From Psychromonas sp. L1A2 (GTDB lineage Bacteria; Pseudomonadota; Gammaproteobacteria; Enterobacterales; Psychromonadaceae): a DNA stretch of 64,000 bases. Position 1 is the first letter of the stretch. Every line of letters starts with the position of its first letter. Shown here piece by piece: positions 28,471-36,452 of this stretch. The stretch lies in the NCBI RefSeq assembly GCF_009828855.1, contig NZ_WUAG01000001.1, positions 558,001 to 622,000 on the forward strand, written 5' to 3'. Both the position numbers and the translations under genes were made by a program. The notes under the pieces are model-generated. The model ran no database searches. It worked only from the letters and a program-made list of their open reading frames with translations, and was not told the DNA's origin.

Positions 28471-28510
28471 TAGAGAAATAGAGAAATAGAGAAATAGAGA
28501 AATAGAGAAA
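28471..28510 (+). repeat. 8-bp tandem repeat
   Basis: Five exact units of TAGAGAAA followed by one diverged unit (TAAAGAAG). Not inside a gene. Confidence 0.93.
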
Positions 28511-28570
28511 TAAAGAAGTAGATAACTAGAAGATTATAAAATAGGAAGCTTGAGAATAGTGACAGAAGTA

Positions 28571-28597
28571 AAACCCAGCTTATTATCACTGGGTTAA
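28571..28597 (-). terminator. Terminator of second DoxX-like gene
   Basis: On the minus strand, AACCCAGTGATAATAAGCTGGGTTTT forms a short stem followed by T residues just after the stop codon at 28604. Confidence 0.75.
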
Positions 28598-28603
28598 ATA
28601 ACA

Positions 28604-29017
28604 CTATTTTATTGTAAATTTAACGTCAGCATCACGTAATAAATAAAGTGCAAAACATGCTGCCCACATTGGCCAAGCGGCAAAAAATAATAGGCTGTTA
28701 AATGGGTCTGCATATTTTGCAAATGCAGATAATGTTGAACCACCGTGCATTAAAAAGATAAGACCGTAGGTAAAACGTTTTTTAATACCGGCTACAAAAG
28801 CAAGTACTAATAATAGCTGTAATGCACCTAGTAAGTAGGTGATCATGTGGCTAGAGCCACCAATACCATAGAATTTATCAAGTACGCCAATTGAATGAGC
28901 AGGGTTAACAAACTTATCCATGGTCCAAATAAACATAACAATAAAAACACCTAGGCGAAGTGCGAGTAAACTATTTTGTAGACGATCTGTTAAAGCTGGT
29001 GAAATAGACTGAGACAT
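28604..29017 (-). CDS. DoxX-like integral membrane protein, copy 2
   Basis: A 137-residue protein with four hydrophobic helices: ALRLGVFIVMFIWTMDKFVN, LLGALQLLLVLAFVAGI, YGLIFLMHGGSTLSAF and LLFFAAWPMWAACFALYLL. It is very similar to the upstream gene at 29117-29527, so the pair is a tandem duplication. Helix layout and the WTMDKFVNP motif recall the DoxX/MauE group of small redox-linked membrane proteins, but family assignment is tentative and function is unknown. AAAAGGAAAATTCA precedes the ATG. Confidence 0.8.
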   Translation of the reverse strand: MSQSISPALTDRLQNSLLALRLGVFIVMFIWTMDKFVNPAHSIGVLDKFYGIGGSSHMITYLLGALQLLLVLAFVAGIKKRFTYGLIFLMHGGSTLSAFAKYADPFNSLLFFAAWPMWAACFALYLLRDADVKFTIK

Positions 29018-29080
29018 TGAATTTTCCTTTTAGGTTTTTTTATAGAGGGATTAAAAAAATTAGTTTTATTAATACAAATA

Positions 29081-29106
29081 AAAAAACCCAGCTAAAAAGC
29101 TGGGTA
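29081..29106 (-). terminator. Terminator of first DoxX-like gene
   Basis: Minus-strand hairpin ACCCAGCTTTTTAGCTGGGTTTTTTTA, immediately after the stop at 29117. It implies that the two paralogues are separately terminated. Confidence 0.88.
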
Positions 29107-29116
29107 TCATGATTAA

Positions 29117-29527
29117 CTATTTGATAGTGAATTTCACATCTTCATCACGTAATAGATAAAGTGCAAAACATGCTGCTAACATTGGCCAAGCAGCAAAGAA
29201 TAGTAGGTTGTTAAAACCATCCATATATTGATTGTAAGCAGAGAATGTTGATGCGGCATGCATTAGTAATATAATGCCGTAAGTGATGCGTTTTTTAATG
29301 CCTGCCAAAAATGAAAGTACTAGGATTAGCTGTAAAGCGCCGAGAATGTAGACAATCGTTGTACTACTTCCTATACCATAAAATATTTCAAACACTTTAG
29401 CGGTATGACCTGGATTAACAAACTTATCCATAGTCCACATAAACATAACGATAAAAACACCTAAGCGCAGTGCAACAAGAGCACACTGAAGACGATTCTT
29501 TGTATCTGTTGATAAAGCTTGTGACAT
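29117..29527 (-). CDS. DoxX-like integral membrane protein, copy 1
   Basis: A 136-residue four-helix protein, the paralogue of 28604-29017. They share ALRLGVFIVMF, WTMDKFVNP, GALQL, AGIKKR and the C-terminal ALYLLRDxDVKFTIK. The ending KFTIK is identical in both. Separate ribosome sites (AAGGAAAAACC here) and terminators flank each copy. Function is unknown. Confidence 0.8.
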   Translation of the reverse strand: MSQALSTDTKNRLQCALVALRLGVFIVMFMWTMDKFVNPGHTAKVFEIFYGIGSSTTIVYILGALQLILVLSFLAGIKKRITYGIILLMHAASTFSAYNQYMDGFNNLLFFAAWPMLAACFALYLLRDEDVKFTIK

Positions 29528-29798
29528 GGTTTTTCCTTAAATAAAATATAATGGTTTTAGTACAGAGATAACAAAGACCGTCATTAAATTCATTTTATTT
29601 CACATTTTTAAAAAATATTTCAATTATTTTTTAATAAATCACGGGCTACCGATAAACTAAGCTACTTAAAACTGCTAAGAGAGCATTTGAAGTTGATAAT
29701 AGTTGAGATGATGTTGAATGTGCTTAAACCATTGCAATTAGATTAATAATGGCTAATAACGTCAAATAATGAAAAGACATTAATAAAACAAGGCTAAA

Positions 29799-30239
29799 AT
29801 GAGAAAAATACTAATAATCTGTATCGTGCTAGCAGCTGGTTGGTATGGCAATGAACTGTATAAAAATAATCAATTACCTTTTATACAAACATCTTCATCA
29901 AGTGTCTCGATTGACGACAAGATTAAATGCATTACTAAAGAAGGGCGTATTTTATATGGGAAGGTACCTGACGACGTCGTATGTGAAAGGCGAGAATCAG
30001 TTAAAGCCTCAATCGTTATACTTTCAAGTGATAAGAAAACCAGTAATAAAACATCTAACCAAAAAAGTGACAATATTAATTCAGGGTTTCAATATTCAGA
30101 ATTTCAATGTGACGGGCGAATGTATTGCAGTCAAATGACATCAAGATCTGAAGCTGAATTCTTTATTAATAACTGTCCAAACACCAAAATGGATGGGGAT
30201 TATGATGGCATTCCTTGTGAAGGGGATTCACGTTTCTGA
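29799..30239 (+). CDS. Excalibur calcium-binding domain protein, exported
   Basis: A 146-residue protein with an N-terminal signal or anchor (MRKILIICIVLAAGWYGNEL). A middle region with a Ser/Asn/Lys-rich linker follows. The C-terminal Excalibur domain has FQCDGRMYCSQMTSRSEAEF and the calcium-loop motif DGDYDGIPCEGDSRF, with the family's paired cysteines. Such domains sit on surface nucleases and adhesins; here there is no catalytic partner domain. Function is unknown. Confidence 0.85.
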   Translation: MRKILIICIVLAAGWYGNELYKNNQLPFIQTSSSSVSIDDKIKCITKEGRILYGKVPDDVVCERRESVKASIVILSSDKKTSNKTSNQKSDNINSGFQYSEFQCDGRMYCSQMTSRSEAEFFINNCPNTKMDGDYDGIPCEGDSRF

Positions 30240-30325
30240 TATTTTTAAATGGATGTTTGAAATTACTTTTCAATTGAGCTGTTTGAATTTATAGACGTTA
30301 AACTTGAAAGCTTGAAACGAAGGGA

Positions 30326-30343
30326 ACCCAGTAAATACTGGGC
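30326..30343. terminator. Hairpin between Excalibur gene and rhlE (convergent)
   Basis: ACCCAGTA / TACTGGGCT palindrome lying between two convergent genes. T runs are short on both sides, so terminator activity is uncertain. Confidence 0.45.
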
Positions 30344-30383
30344 TCGCTTTATCTATTAAATGACTAAACTAATGCTTATTGAT

Positions 30384-31595
30384 TTAACGTTTGTTAGATT
30401 GGCGACGACGGCCTTTTTGTGCCGTTTTAGGTGCATGCGCTGCATTTGAATCAGGTACAACTAACTTTGGCTCAAAACCTTCAACAACATCTCGTTTAAT
30501 GAAATAACCTAAATGGCGTTCGATAGCACATAGGTTTCTGAAGTCATCACGTGAAACTAATGAAATCGCTTCACCTGCAGCACCAGCTCGGCCAGTACGA
30601 CCAATACGGTGAACGTAATCTTCAGCTTCATCAGGTAAATCATAGTTAACAACACGTTCTAGATCGTCAATATCAATACCACGTGCCGCGATACCTGTTG
30701 CTACTAAGAACTGAATTTTACCTTCTTTAAAGTCTGCCATTAATTGTTCACGTACTGCTTGGCTTCGTCCACTATGGAAAGATTCCGCTGCTATTTCACG
30801 CTTCTCTAATTGGCTTACTAATTTAGCGGCGCCACGTTTAGTTTCAATGAAAATTAACGCTTGTTGCCATTTATTCTCATGAATTAAATGACTTAATAAT
30901 GCCGATTTAAATTCTTTATCTACCGTGATCAAGTGTTGCTCAATCTTTGGTACGGTAACATTTTCAGGTGTAATTGAAATCTCAACGGCATCCGTTACCG
31001 CTGTTCTTGCTAAAAAGCGTACTTGCTTAGAAAGTGTTGCTGAGAATAATAAATTTTGACGCTCTAACGGCAACTTCTCAACGATTTTATTGATGTCGCT
31101 GATGAAGCCCATGTCCAACATACGGTCAGCTTCATCGATCACTAGGATGCTAGTTTCATCGAAGTGAATAGAGCGGCTAGTGTACATATCTAATAAACGA
31201 CCTGGTGTTGCGACTAAAATATCAACCCCTTCAATAAGACGTTGTTTTTGTGGTTCAGCATCGATACCACCATACATTGCCATTGAGGTAATACTCAGGT
31301 GCTTAGCATAATGTTGAATATTCTCTTCAACTTGAATGGCTAGCTCTCGTGTTGGCGTTAAAATCATGGCATGAACACGTTTAGGGCGAACTAAAGGCGC
31401 ATCAATTAATTTTTGTAAGATAGGTAATACAAAACTCGCGGTTTTACCTGTCCCTGTTTGCGCAGCGGCAATCAGGTTTTTGCCTTTTAATACAACAGGA
31501 ATCGCTTTTTCTTGGATCGGCGTTGGTGCTTCGTAACCTTGTTCTGTTACAGCTTGTACAATTGGATCACTTAAACCAAGGGATGAAAATGTCAT
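30384..31595 (-). CDS. rhlE: DEAD-box RNA helicase, RhlE-like
   Basis: ATP-dependent RNA helicase of 403 residues. It has the Q motif (GYEAPTPIQEKAIP), motif I AQTGTGKT, Ia PTRELAIQ, II DEAD, III SAT, and VI HRIGRTGRAG. The C-terminal tail is short and basic (TAQKGRRRQSNKR), as in RhlE-type helicases involved in ribosome assembly and cold-shock RNA remodelling. Other DEAD-box subfamilies cannot be fully excluded. Monocistronic. Confidence 0.9.
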   Translation of the reverse strand: MTFSSLGLSDPIVQAVTEQGYEAPTPIQEKAIPVVLKGKNLIAAAQTGTGKTASFVLPILQKLIDAPLVRPKRVHAMILTPTRELAIQVEENIQHYAKHLSITSMAMYGGIDAEPQKQRLIEGVDILVATPGRLLDMYTSRSIHFDETSILVIDEADRMLDMGFISDINKIVEKLPLERQNLLFSATLSKQVRFLARTAVTDAVEISITPENVTVPKIEQHLITVDKEFKSALLSHLIHENKWQQALIFIETKRGAAKLVSQLEKREIAAESFHSGRSQAVREQLMADFKEGKIQFLVATGIAARGIDIDDLERVVNYDLPDEAEDYVHRIGRTGRAGAAGEAISLVSRDDFRNLCAIERHLGYFIKRDVVEGFEPKLVVPDSNAAHAPKTAQKGRRRQSNKR

Positions 31596-31953
31596 TTTTT
31601 GTCTCTACTTATCAAGTTAAAATGGTATAAAACGGCCACATTTTTACATAAGTAAAGTATCAAACGTATTTCACTGCTTTTGAAAATCAACGGTGAGATG
31701 TATGACAGAAATGGAAAAGTGACAGGTTTTATGGGTTTGTTATTAATTACATTACTGGTTTAATAGTTAGTTTAATAGTTAGTTTAATAGTTAGTTAAAT
31801 AGTTAGTTAAATCATTCGTTAATTATACGTTGCTTAATATTCTATTTAATTTTTTATTTTTAAAAATACTGTTTATGTATTTTAAACTTTCCTCTATCAG
31901 CGTCTATATTTTTATACACTGATAGAGGCGTTACACATTTGACTCTGTAGAAG
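31596..31953. other. 358-bp spacer with 12-bp tandem repeat
   Basis: It contains the rhlE promoter, a tandem repeat (31758-31817) and, close to the ybiT stop, an inverted repeat CCTCTATCAG / CTGATAGAGG (31891-31928) without a good T run. Confidence 0.6.
31758..31817 (+). repeat. 12-bp tandem repeat
   Basis: Three exact units of GTTTAATAGTTA, one GTTAAATAGTTA and one decayed unit. Non-coding. Confidence 0.88.
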
Positions 31954-33558
31954 TTACGCTAATTTTTTAGCTTCTTCCTGACTTGATAGGTACTCGTTAT
32001 AAGTACCTTGAAAATCAATTACTTTTTTATCTTTAATATCAACAATACGCGTTGCTAATGAAGAGACAAACTCACGGTCATGACTCACAAAGATTAACGT
32101 ACCTTTGAATTCTTTTAATGCATTGTTTAATGCATCAATCGCTTCTAAGTCCATGTGGTTGGTTGGTTCATCCATGACTAATACGTTAATATCTTGCATC
32201 ATTAACTTACCAAATAATAGACGGTTTTTCTCACCACCCGAACAGTTACGTGCTTTTTTGTTTGCATCGTCATCGGTAAATAATAAACGACCTAACATAC
32301 CACGAACGATTAAATCACTGTGCTTGCTAGTACGCCATTGACCCATCCAGTCCATCAAGGTTAAATCGTTGTCAAAATCATCGGTGCTGTCTTGCGGGCA
32401 GTAACCGATAGATGCATTTTCAGACCATTTAACAACACCTTCATTGTGAGCAAGGTCATTCACTAAACAACGCATGAAGGTCGTTTTACCAACACCATTT
32501 TCACCAATAATAGCCAGTTTAGCGCCTGCTTCTAAAATGATGTCACCACCACTAAATAATGGGCCGTCTTCAAAACCGTGGCCTAGGCCTTCTAACACCA
32601 ATGCTTGACGGTGCATCTTCTTGCCTTCATCAAAAGCTAAAGAAGGGTGCATACGACTGGTCGATTTAACTTCATCCAGTTTTATTTTATCCATTTTCTT
32701 AGCGCGTGAACTTGCTTGTTTCGCTTTAGAGGCATTAGCACCAAAACGGTTTACAAAGTCTTGTAGTTCATCGATTTCAGCACTTTTCTTTGCATTTTCT
32801 GCTAATAGTTGTTCACGAATGAGTGAAGATGCTTCAAGGAAATATTCGTAGTTACCAGGGTAAATACGTAATTCACCGTAATCAATGTCTGCCATGTGCG
32901 TACAAACAGAGTTTAAGAAGTGACGGTCATGCGAGATAATAACCATAGTACAACGACGTTTGTTTAGCTCATCAGATAACCAGTTGATAGTATTAATATC
33001 CAAGTTATTGGTTGGCTCATCGAGTAATAATAAGTCAGGGTTTGCGAATAACGCTTGTGCTAATAGCACTCGTAACTTCCAACCCGGTGCAACTTGTTTC
33101 ATCAAACCAAAGTGAAACTCTTCTTCGATGCCTGCATCTAATAAGATGTCACCAGCACGACTTTCAGCAGTGTAACCATCCATTTCAGCAAACTCACTTT
33201 CAAGCTCACCAACTTTCATGCCGTCTTCTTCAGTCATTTCTGGTAAGCCGTAAATACGGTCACGCTCTTTTTTGATTTCCCATAATGCTTTGTCGCCCAT
33301 GATAACCGCGTCAATAACAGTGAACTCTTCAAAAGCAAACTGGTCTTGGCTTAATGTACCGACTTTAACACCTGGGTCTAATGATACGTTACCTGAGCTT
33401 GGCTCTTGTGCACCAGTCAAAATCTTCATGAACGTTGATTTTCCACAACCATTAGCACCAATTAACCCGTAGCGGTTAAAGTTACCAAATTTAGCAGAGA
33501 TATTTTCAAATAAAGGCTCTGCGCCAAATTGCATCGTAATGTTTGCGGTAGATATCAA
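31954..33558 (-). CDS. ybiT: ABC-F family ATPase YbiT
   Basis: A soluble, ribosome-associated ABC-F protein of 534 residues with two nucleotide-binding domains. The first has Walker [10 protein letters not shown] and Walker [13 protein letters not shown]. The second has GENGVGKTT, signature CSGGEKNRL and [12 protein letters not shown]. The charged linker [20 protein letters not shown] lies between them. Sequence and length match YbiT of E. coli. It has no membrane domain, which separates it from transporters. ABC-F proteins act on translation. Monocistronic. Confidence 0.93.
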   Translation of the reverse strand: MISTANITMQFGAEPLFENISAKFGNFNRYGLIGANGCGKSTFMKILTGAQEPSSGNVSLDPGVKVGTLSQDQFAFEEFTVIDAVIMGDKALWEIKKERDRIYGLPEMTEEDGMKVGELESEFAEMDGYTAESRAGDILLDAGIEEEFHFGLMKQVAPGWKLRVLLAQALFANPDLLLLDEPTNNLDINTINWLSDELNKRRCTMVIISHDRHFLNSVCTHMADIDYGELRIYPGNYEYFLEASSLIREQLLAENAKKSAEIDELQDFVNRFGANASKAKQASSRAKKMDKIKLDEVKSTSRMHPSLAFDEGKKMHRQALVLEGLGHGFEDGPLFSGGDIILEAGAKLAIIGENGVGKTTFMRCLVNDLAHNEGVVKWSENASIGYCPQDSTDDFDNDLTLMDWMGQWRTSKHSDLIVRGMLGRLLFTDDDANKKARNCSGGEKNRLLFGKLMMQDINVLVMDEPTNHMDLEAIDALNNALKEFKGTLIFVSHDREFVSSLATRIVDIKDKKVIDFQGTYNEYLSSQEEAKKLA

Positions 33559-34089
33559 AGTAAAGATTCCATCAGTTTAGAGCAAGCGGTCATTTGCCAA
33601 TTGGCTGTCAACAACGTTGCAGAAATAATAAGGTCGCGAAGTATACAGATTAAGCAATTAAAATGTCGAATTATGTGAGTAAAAGCAGATTATTTTTTGT
33701 TTTATTTTTGTACAGGGAGGTTAGGTTGCTCTTTTGTGTTTTAGGTTCGTCTGCGCTTACCTTTTCATTTTTATATTGTTTAGCAGTGTTTTCGCCCTGT
33801 TGGTGACTTTACTTGTCCTTGGTCACAAGAAACTTCTTGCCCACAACTGTTAAAAAGACTGACACCGAATCACTTTCTGCTGTTGCTGGAAGTTATCAAT
33901 TGCTTGGGAAAGCTTAACGGTGACCTTATTGTAGCCACGCTGAGTAAGTTTTTATATTTTTTATTTAATCGTTTGATTTAATGTTTTATTACACTAAAGT
34001 AACACCTAATTTATCAAATTAAACTATTCCGCCTTTCCACCGTAAATACGGAATAAATTGGGTTAGTTGCGCTGTTAGGAATATATGAG
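33559..34089. other. 531-bp spacer, left boundary of accessory island
   Basis: No gene. The last 80 bp (from TAACACCTAATTTATC near 34000 to GCGCTGTTAGGA at 34068-34079) contain an inverted repeat ATTCCG / CGGAAT and end in a GTTAGGA core. This resembles an integron attC site directly before the cassette-like gene at 34090. Confidence 0.45.
34000..34079 (+). other. Candidate attC-like recombination site 1
   Basis: It begins TAACACCTAATTTATC, has a central hairpin ATTCCG...CGGAAT and ends GGGTTAGTTGCGCTGTTAGGA, whose last bases fit the R' core GTTRRRY except at the final base. The pairing of outer arms is imperfect, so this is tentative. Confidence 0.35.
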
Positions 34090-34917
34090 ATGACATCAAT
34101 AGCAAGTTGGTTCCATAATGAAGGGCATGATTCAATATGGGTCGTTGGTGACTCAAAAATTACAAATACTAGTTCTATGTTAATAGATATTGGTGCAAAA
34201 ATTTTTAGTATTCCACTAATTTGTAAGGGGGTTGGTAAGTCAGGTTTTCTTGATTCAACTTTTTTAGAAACTAAAATTGGTTTGGCATACGCAGGTAGTT
34301 CTTTAGTTGGATTAAATGTTCAAGCTGCTTTAACGACAGTATTTGCGAATTTGGGTGGGACTGGGATAGCTCCAAGTATGGATTCTATTGTTGAGTTCTC
34401 AAAAAACATTATTAAAAGCTATATAAGTACATTAGCCGTAAGTGCAGATAGAGGGGCATTGTGCGAGTTCTCGATGTTCGGCTATTGTCATGTAGATAAT
34501 GAATTAAAAATGTATCACTTAAAACCAGATTTGAGCAGTGGTATGTTTGATATAGAAATAATTACATACCTAGAAAGCGAAGTTGATAATGACTTCGTAT
34601 TATTACTAGGAGACAAAAAGCATGAAATTAACGAAGAAATAAACAATAAGCGCACAAGTTACTCTTCGGATCATATTTTATGGCAAAGAGCGCCACAGAC
34701 TGTACTAAAAGAAATTGTGCAAACAGATAAATATGAAACAGTAGGCGGTCATATACAAATGGGTATTTGTGACTCTTCAGGCTTTCATCCTTATTCAACT
34801 CTAAATTATGTGAAAGGTGAAGAACCTAAAGCATACCTTAGCTATTTAGGGTTTCACACGTCAGGGGACTCCGGTCAGATAGGGAATTGTTTCGTAAACA
34901 TCAATGGAATGGCCTGA
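34090..34917 (+). CDS. Predicted proteasome/HslV-like N-terminal-threonine (Ntn) hydrolase
   Basis: A 275-residue protein, not recognised as a named family. The start MTSIASWF puts Thr at position 2, as in HslV. Asp21 in WVVGDSKIT and Lys37 in DIGAKIFSI are separated by 16 residues, exactly as Asp17 and Lys33 of proteasome beta/HslV. AKIFSIP and GLAYAGSSLVGLNVQA then match the following strand and the AGG/AGS turn of HslV. I therefore infer an Ntn hydrolase that would use Thr2 after Met removal. No HslU-like ATPase is nearby. It lies alone between attC-like sequences. Codon use and lack of a strong ribosome site suggest transfer. Confidence 0.65.
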   Translation: MTSIASWFHNEGHDSIWVVGDSKITNTSSMLIDIGAKIFSIPLICKGVGKSGFLDSTFLETKIGLAYAGSSLVGLNVQAALTTVFANLGGTGIAPSMDSIVEFSKNIIKSYISTLAVSADRGALCEFSMFGYCHVDNELKMYHLKPDLSSGMFDIEIITYLESEVDNDFVLLLGDKKHEINEEINNKRTSYSSDHILWQRAPQTVLKEIVQTDKYETVGGHIQMGICDSSGFHPYSTLNYVKGEEPKAYLSYLGFHTSGDSGQIGNCFVNINGMA

Positions 34918-34921
34918 AAAC

Positions 34922-35016
34922 TCCTAACAAGGGCGTTAAACGTAACAAAAACAGTGGTTTAGGTTTCTCTATACGTTATAACCCACTATTTTAGTCCGCT
35001 TAATGCGGAGTTAACT
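34922..35016 (+). other. Candidate attC-like recombination site 2
   Basis: It follows the Ntn-hydrolase gene by 5 bp. It starts CCTAACAAGGGCGTTAAACG (R''-like core with AA after it) and ends AGTCCGCTTAATGCGGAGTTA, very like the L'-R' half of known attC sites (typically GTCxGCTTAA...GCGTTA). Length is about 95 bp. It separates two single-gene units. Confidence 0.5.
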
Positions 35017-35041
35017 ATCTAACCTAATCTAAGGATTTATT

Positions 35042-35755
35042 GTGTTACTTGAACCAATCTCGATAGCAACAGATCTAATTGAAAGCTGGCTAAAAGGTAG
35101 TAAGTCTTTAAGGGTAGTTTTGGGGCTTGCCATAGCATCGCTAGGCATTGCAGTTATTACTCTTAGTTTAGGCGGTTTAATAGACTTAGAAAAACAATTC
35201 AAAGATGTAGTTGCTGGAACTTTCTTTGCAATTTCAATAATTCTTACCTTCGGAGTTATTGGTTATCAAAACGCTTTAGAAAGAACAAGAACGGCTGAAA
35301 AGATTGAAGCTGTAGAAGAGCGGTTTAGAGATAATCCCAAAGAAACACAAGCTGCTTGGGAGTTGGCACAAACCAAACTCGAAACATATATAAACCGAAA
35401 TTTGAGTCAAGTACGTTCAATTTTTTGGTTAACTGTTTTCGTTATGTTATTTGGGTTCGCATTAATTAGTTACGGTGTGTTTAAAGCTTTTGAAACCCCT
35501 GATTTGTTAGCACCATCAATTTTAACAGCATGTAGCGGATTGATTGTGAATTTTATCGGAGCAACATTTCTCGTAGTGTTTAAATCTACAATGTCCCAAG
35601 CCCAAGAGTATATGGGAATAATCGAAAGAATTAATGCTGTTGGTATGTCAGTACAAATTCTAGAAACATTAGATGACTCTAAACATGAATTAAAAGACAA
35701 AACCACTTCTGACATTGCGCAAAAGCTATTAGATTTATATGGTGGGAAACGATAG
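35042..35755 (+). CDS. Four-helix membrane protein, TRADD-N-associated-membrane-domain-like
   Basis: A 237-residue inner-membrane protein starting with GTG (CTAAGGATTTATT before it). Helices lie at about 21-46 (VVLGLAIASLGIAVITLSLG) and 57-77 (VVAGTFFAISIILTFGVIGY). A charged cytosolic helix follows (about 80-118), then helices at about 120-142 (SIFWLTVFVMLFGFALISYG) and 158-180 (TACSGLIVNFIGATFLVVF), and a helical tail. The last helix pair and tail (SQAQEYMGIIERINAV) resemble the membrane domain found with TRADD-N domains in predicted bacterial conflict systems. This is a tentative, pattern-based reading. It may work with the Ntn-hydrolase gene upstream. Confidence 0.6.
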   Translation: MLLEPISIATDLIESWLKGSKSLRVVLGLAIASLGIAVITLSLGGLIDLEKQFKDVVAGTFFAISIILTFGVIGYQNALERTRTAEKIEAVEERFRDNPKETQAAWELAQTKLETYINRNLSQVRSIFWLTVFVMLFGFALISYGVFKAFETPDLLAPSILTACSGLIVNFIGATFLVVFKSTMSQAQEYMGIIERINAVGMSVQILETLDDSKHELKDKTTSDIAQKLLDLYGGKR

Positions 35756-35838
35756 TTAACAAACAAGATGTATGGACTCCCTAACCTTATCTACTAAGAT
35801 TTAAGTGATCTGATTTGTAGCAATTAAAGGAGTCTTAT
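35756..35838 (+). other. attC-like start interrupted by IS110/IS1111 left end
   Basis: Right after the membrane-protein stop comes TTAACAAACAAG, an attC R''-like start. The sequence then changes to ATGTATGGACTCCCTAACC, leading into the transposase gene, with GGACTCC at 35774 and GGAGTC at 35830 as candidate subterminal repeats. IS1111-attC elements are known to insert into attC sites at this position. Confidence 0.45.
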
Positions 35839-36108
35839 ATGAATAAGTATGGTGTTCTCGCGATCGATTTAGCTAAAACAGTTTTTCAAGTTTGTAAAAC
35901 AGATAGTTTTGGAAATGTTATTTACAATAAAGCTGTTAATCGTAAAAGATTAAAAGAAATTTTAACTCTAGAAAAAAAATCTCTTGTTGCAATGGAGTCA
36001 TGTGGTGGTACACATTACTGGGCTCGTTTTGCGAAAGCTCAGGGGCATGAAGTAAAGGCAATACCAGCAAGGCTTGTGTTAAAATTCTGGACAGCCATAA
36101 ACTTTTGA
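35839..36108 (+). pseudogene. IS110/IS1111-family transposase, 5' fragment
   Basis: The first 84 codons or so of a DEDD transposase. YGVLAIDLAKTVFQVC carries the first catalytic Asp, and SLVAMESCGGTHYWAR the Glu. It continues to KAIPARLV, where the normal ORF should read on into (K)PFVxxNKNDxxDA. The reading is cut near 36090 by the left end of the HUH-transposase element and runs to a chance stop. A good ribosome site (AAAGGAGTCTTAT) remains. It differs in sequence from the 3' fragment at 46950-47757, so the two are not halves of one copy. Confidence 0.85.
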
Positions 36109-36213
36109 CTGATGTAACTGCTCAAACTATCTTTTATAGATGCTTATTTTGCATCTAGGAGTTAGTTTTTATGACTCAATCTCGTCGCTCTCAAGTTTCC
36201 CTTTCAGATAGCC
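36094..36213 (+). repeat. Left-end fragment of HUH-transposase element (copy a)
   Basis: Starts TGGACAGCCATAAACTTTTG and continues through the ribosome site and about 14 codons of the transposase (MTQSRRSQVSLSDS), then jumps into U32-peptidase-tail sequence. A similar fragment joined to the genuine U32 gene tail lies at 51353-51480. Confidence 0.85.
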
Positions 36214-36300
36214 CTCAACAGAAGCAAGTATGAAGTTAATCGACTTATTATCGATTAACTTCATTAGATTGTTTAGCACGCTGATATTATTAAGCTTAGC

Positions 36301-36437
36301 TTACAAACCTTGCTGATATTGCGCATTAGTCGAGACTGTAACCATGCCAGTCACCGTTGCTGCTGCTTGCTGATCTCCCGCTAAGAAATCTTCAAAGTGC
36401 TTAATTAATTGCACTTTATCTTGCTTCTCTTTTGAAC
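36301..36437 (-). pseudogene. Duplicated 3' tail of U32 peptidase gene
   Basis: About 45 codons, from the stop TTA at 36301, closely matching the C-terminus of the U32 gene at 51568-53811 (GDQQAAATVTGMVTVSTN region). The 13-bp palindrome downstream (36231-36263) is copied too. A handful of substitutions show it is an old duplicate. Truncated at 36437, where the intact HUH-transposase element begins. Confidence 0.88.
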
Positions 36438-36452
36438 CTGAAACAAAAGTTC

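Larger units (their letters stand above)
28248..28603. other. 356-bp AT-rich spacer with octamer repeat
   Basis: It holds the promoter of the lyase gene, the tandem repeat at 28471-28510 and a hairpin (28571-28597) that ends the DoxX-like gene. An 82-codon minus-strand frame here is an artefact of the repeat. Confidence 0.6.

Noticed and set aside
28356-28604. 82-codon minus-strand ORF rich in Leu/Phe/Tyr/Ile
   Set aside because: It is produced by AT-rich DNA and the 8-bp tandem repeat (reading LFLYFSISLFLY). No ribosome site, and it overlaps the terminator of the DoxX-like gene.
31891-31928. Inverted repeat near the ybiT stop as terminator
   Set aside because: CCTCTATCAG / CTGATAGAGG pairs perfectly but has an 18-base loop and no T run on the ybiT strand, so terminator function is not supported.
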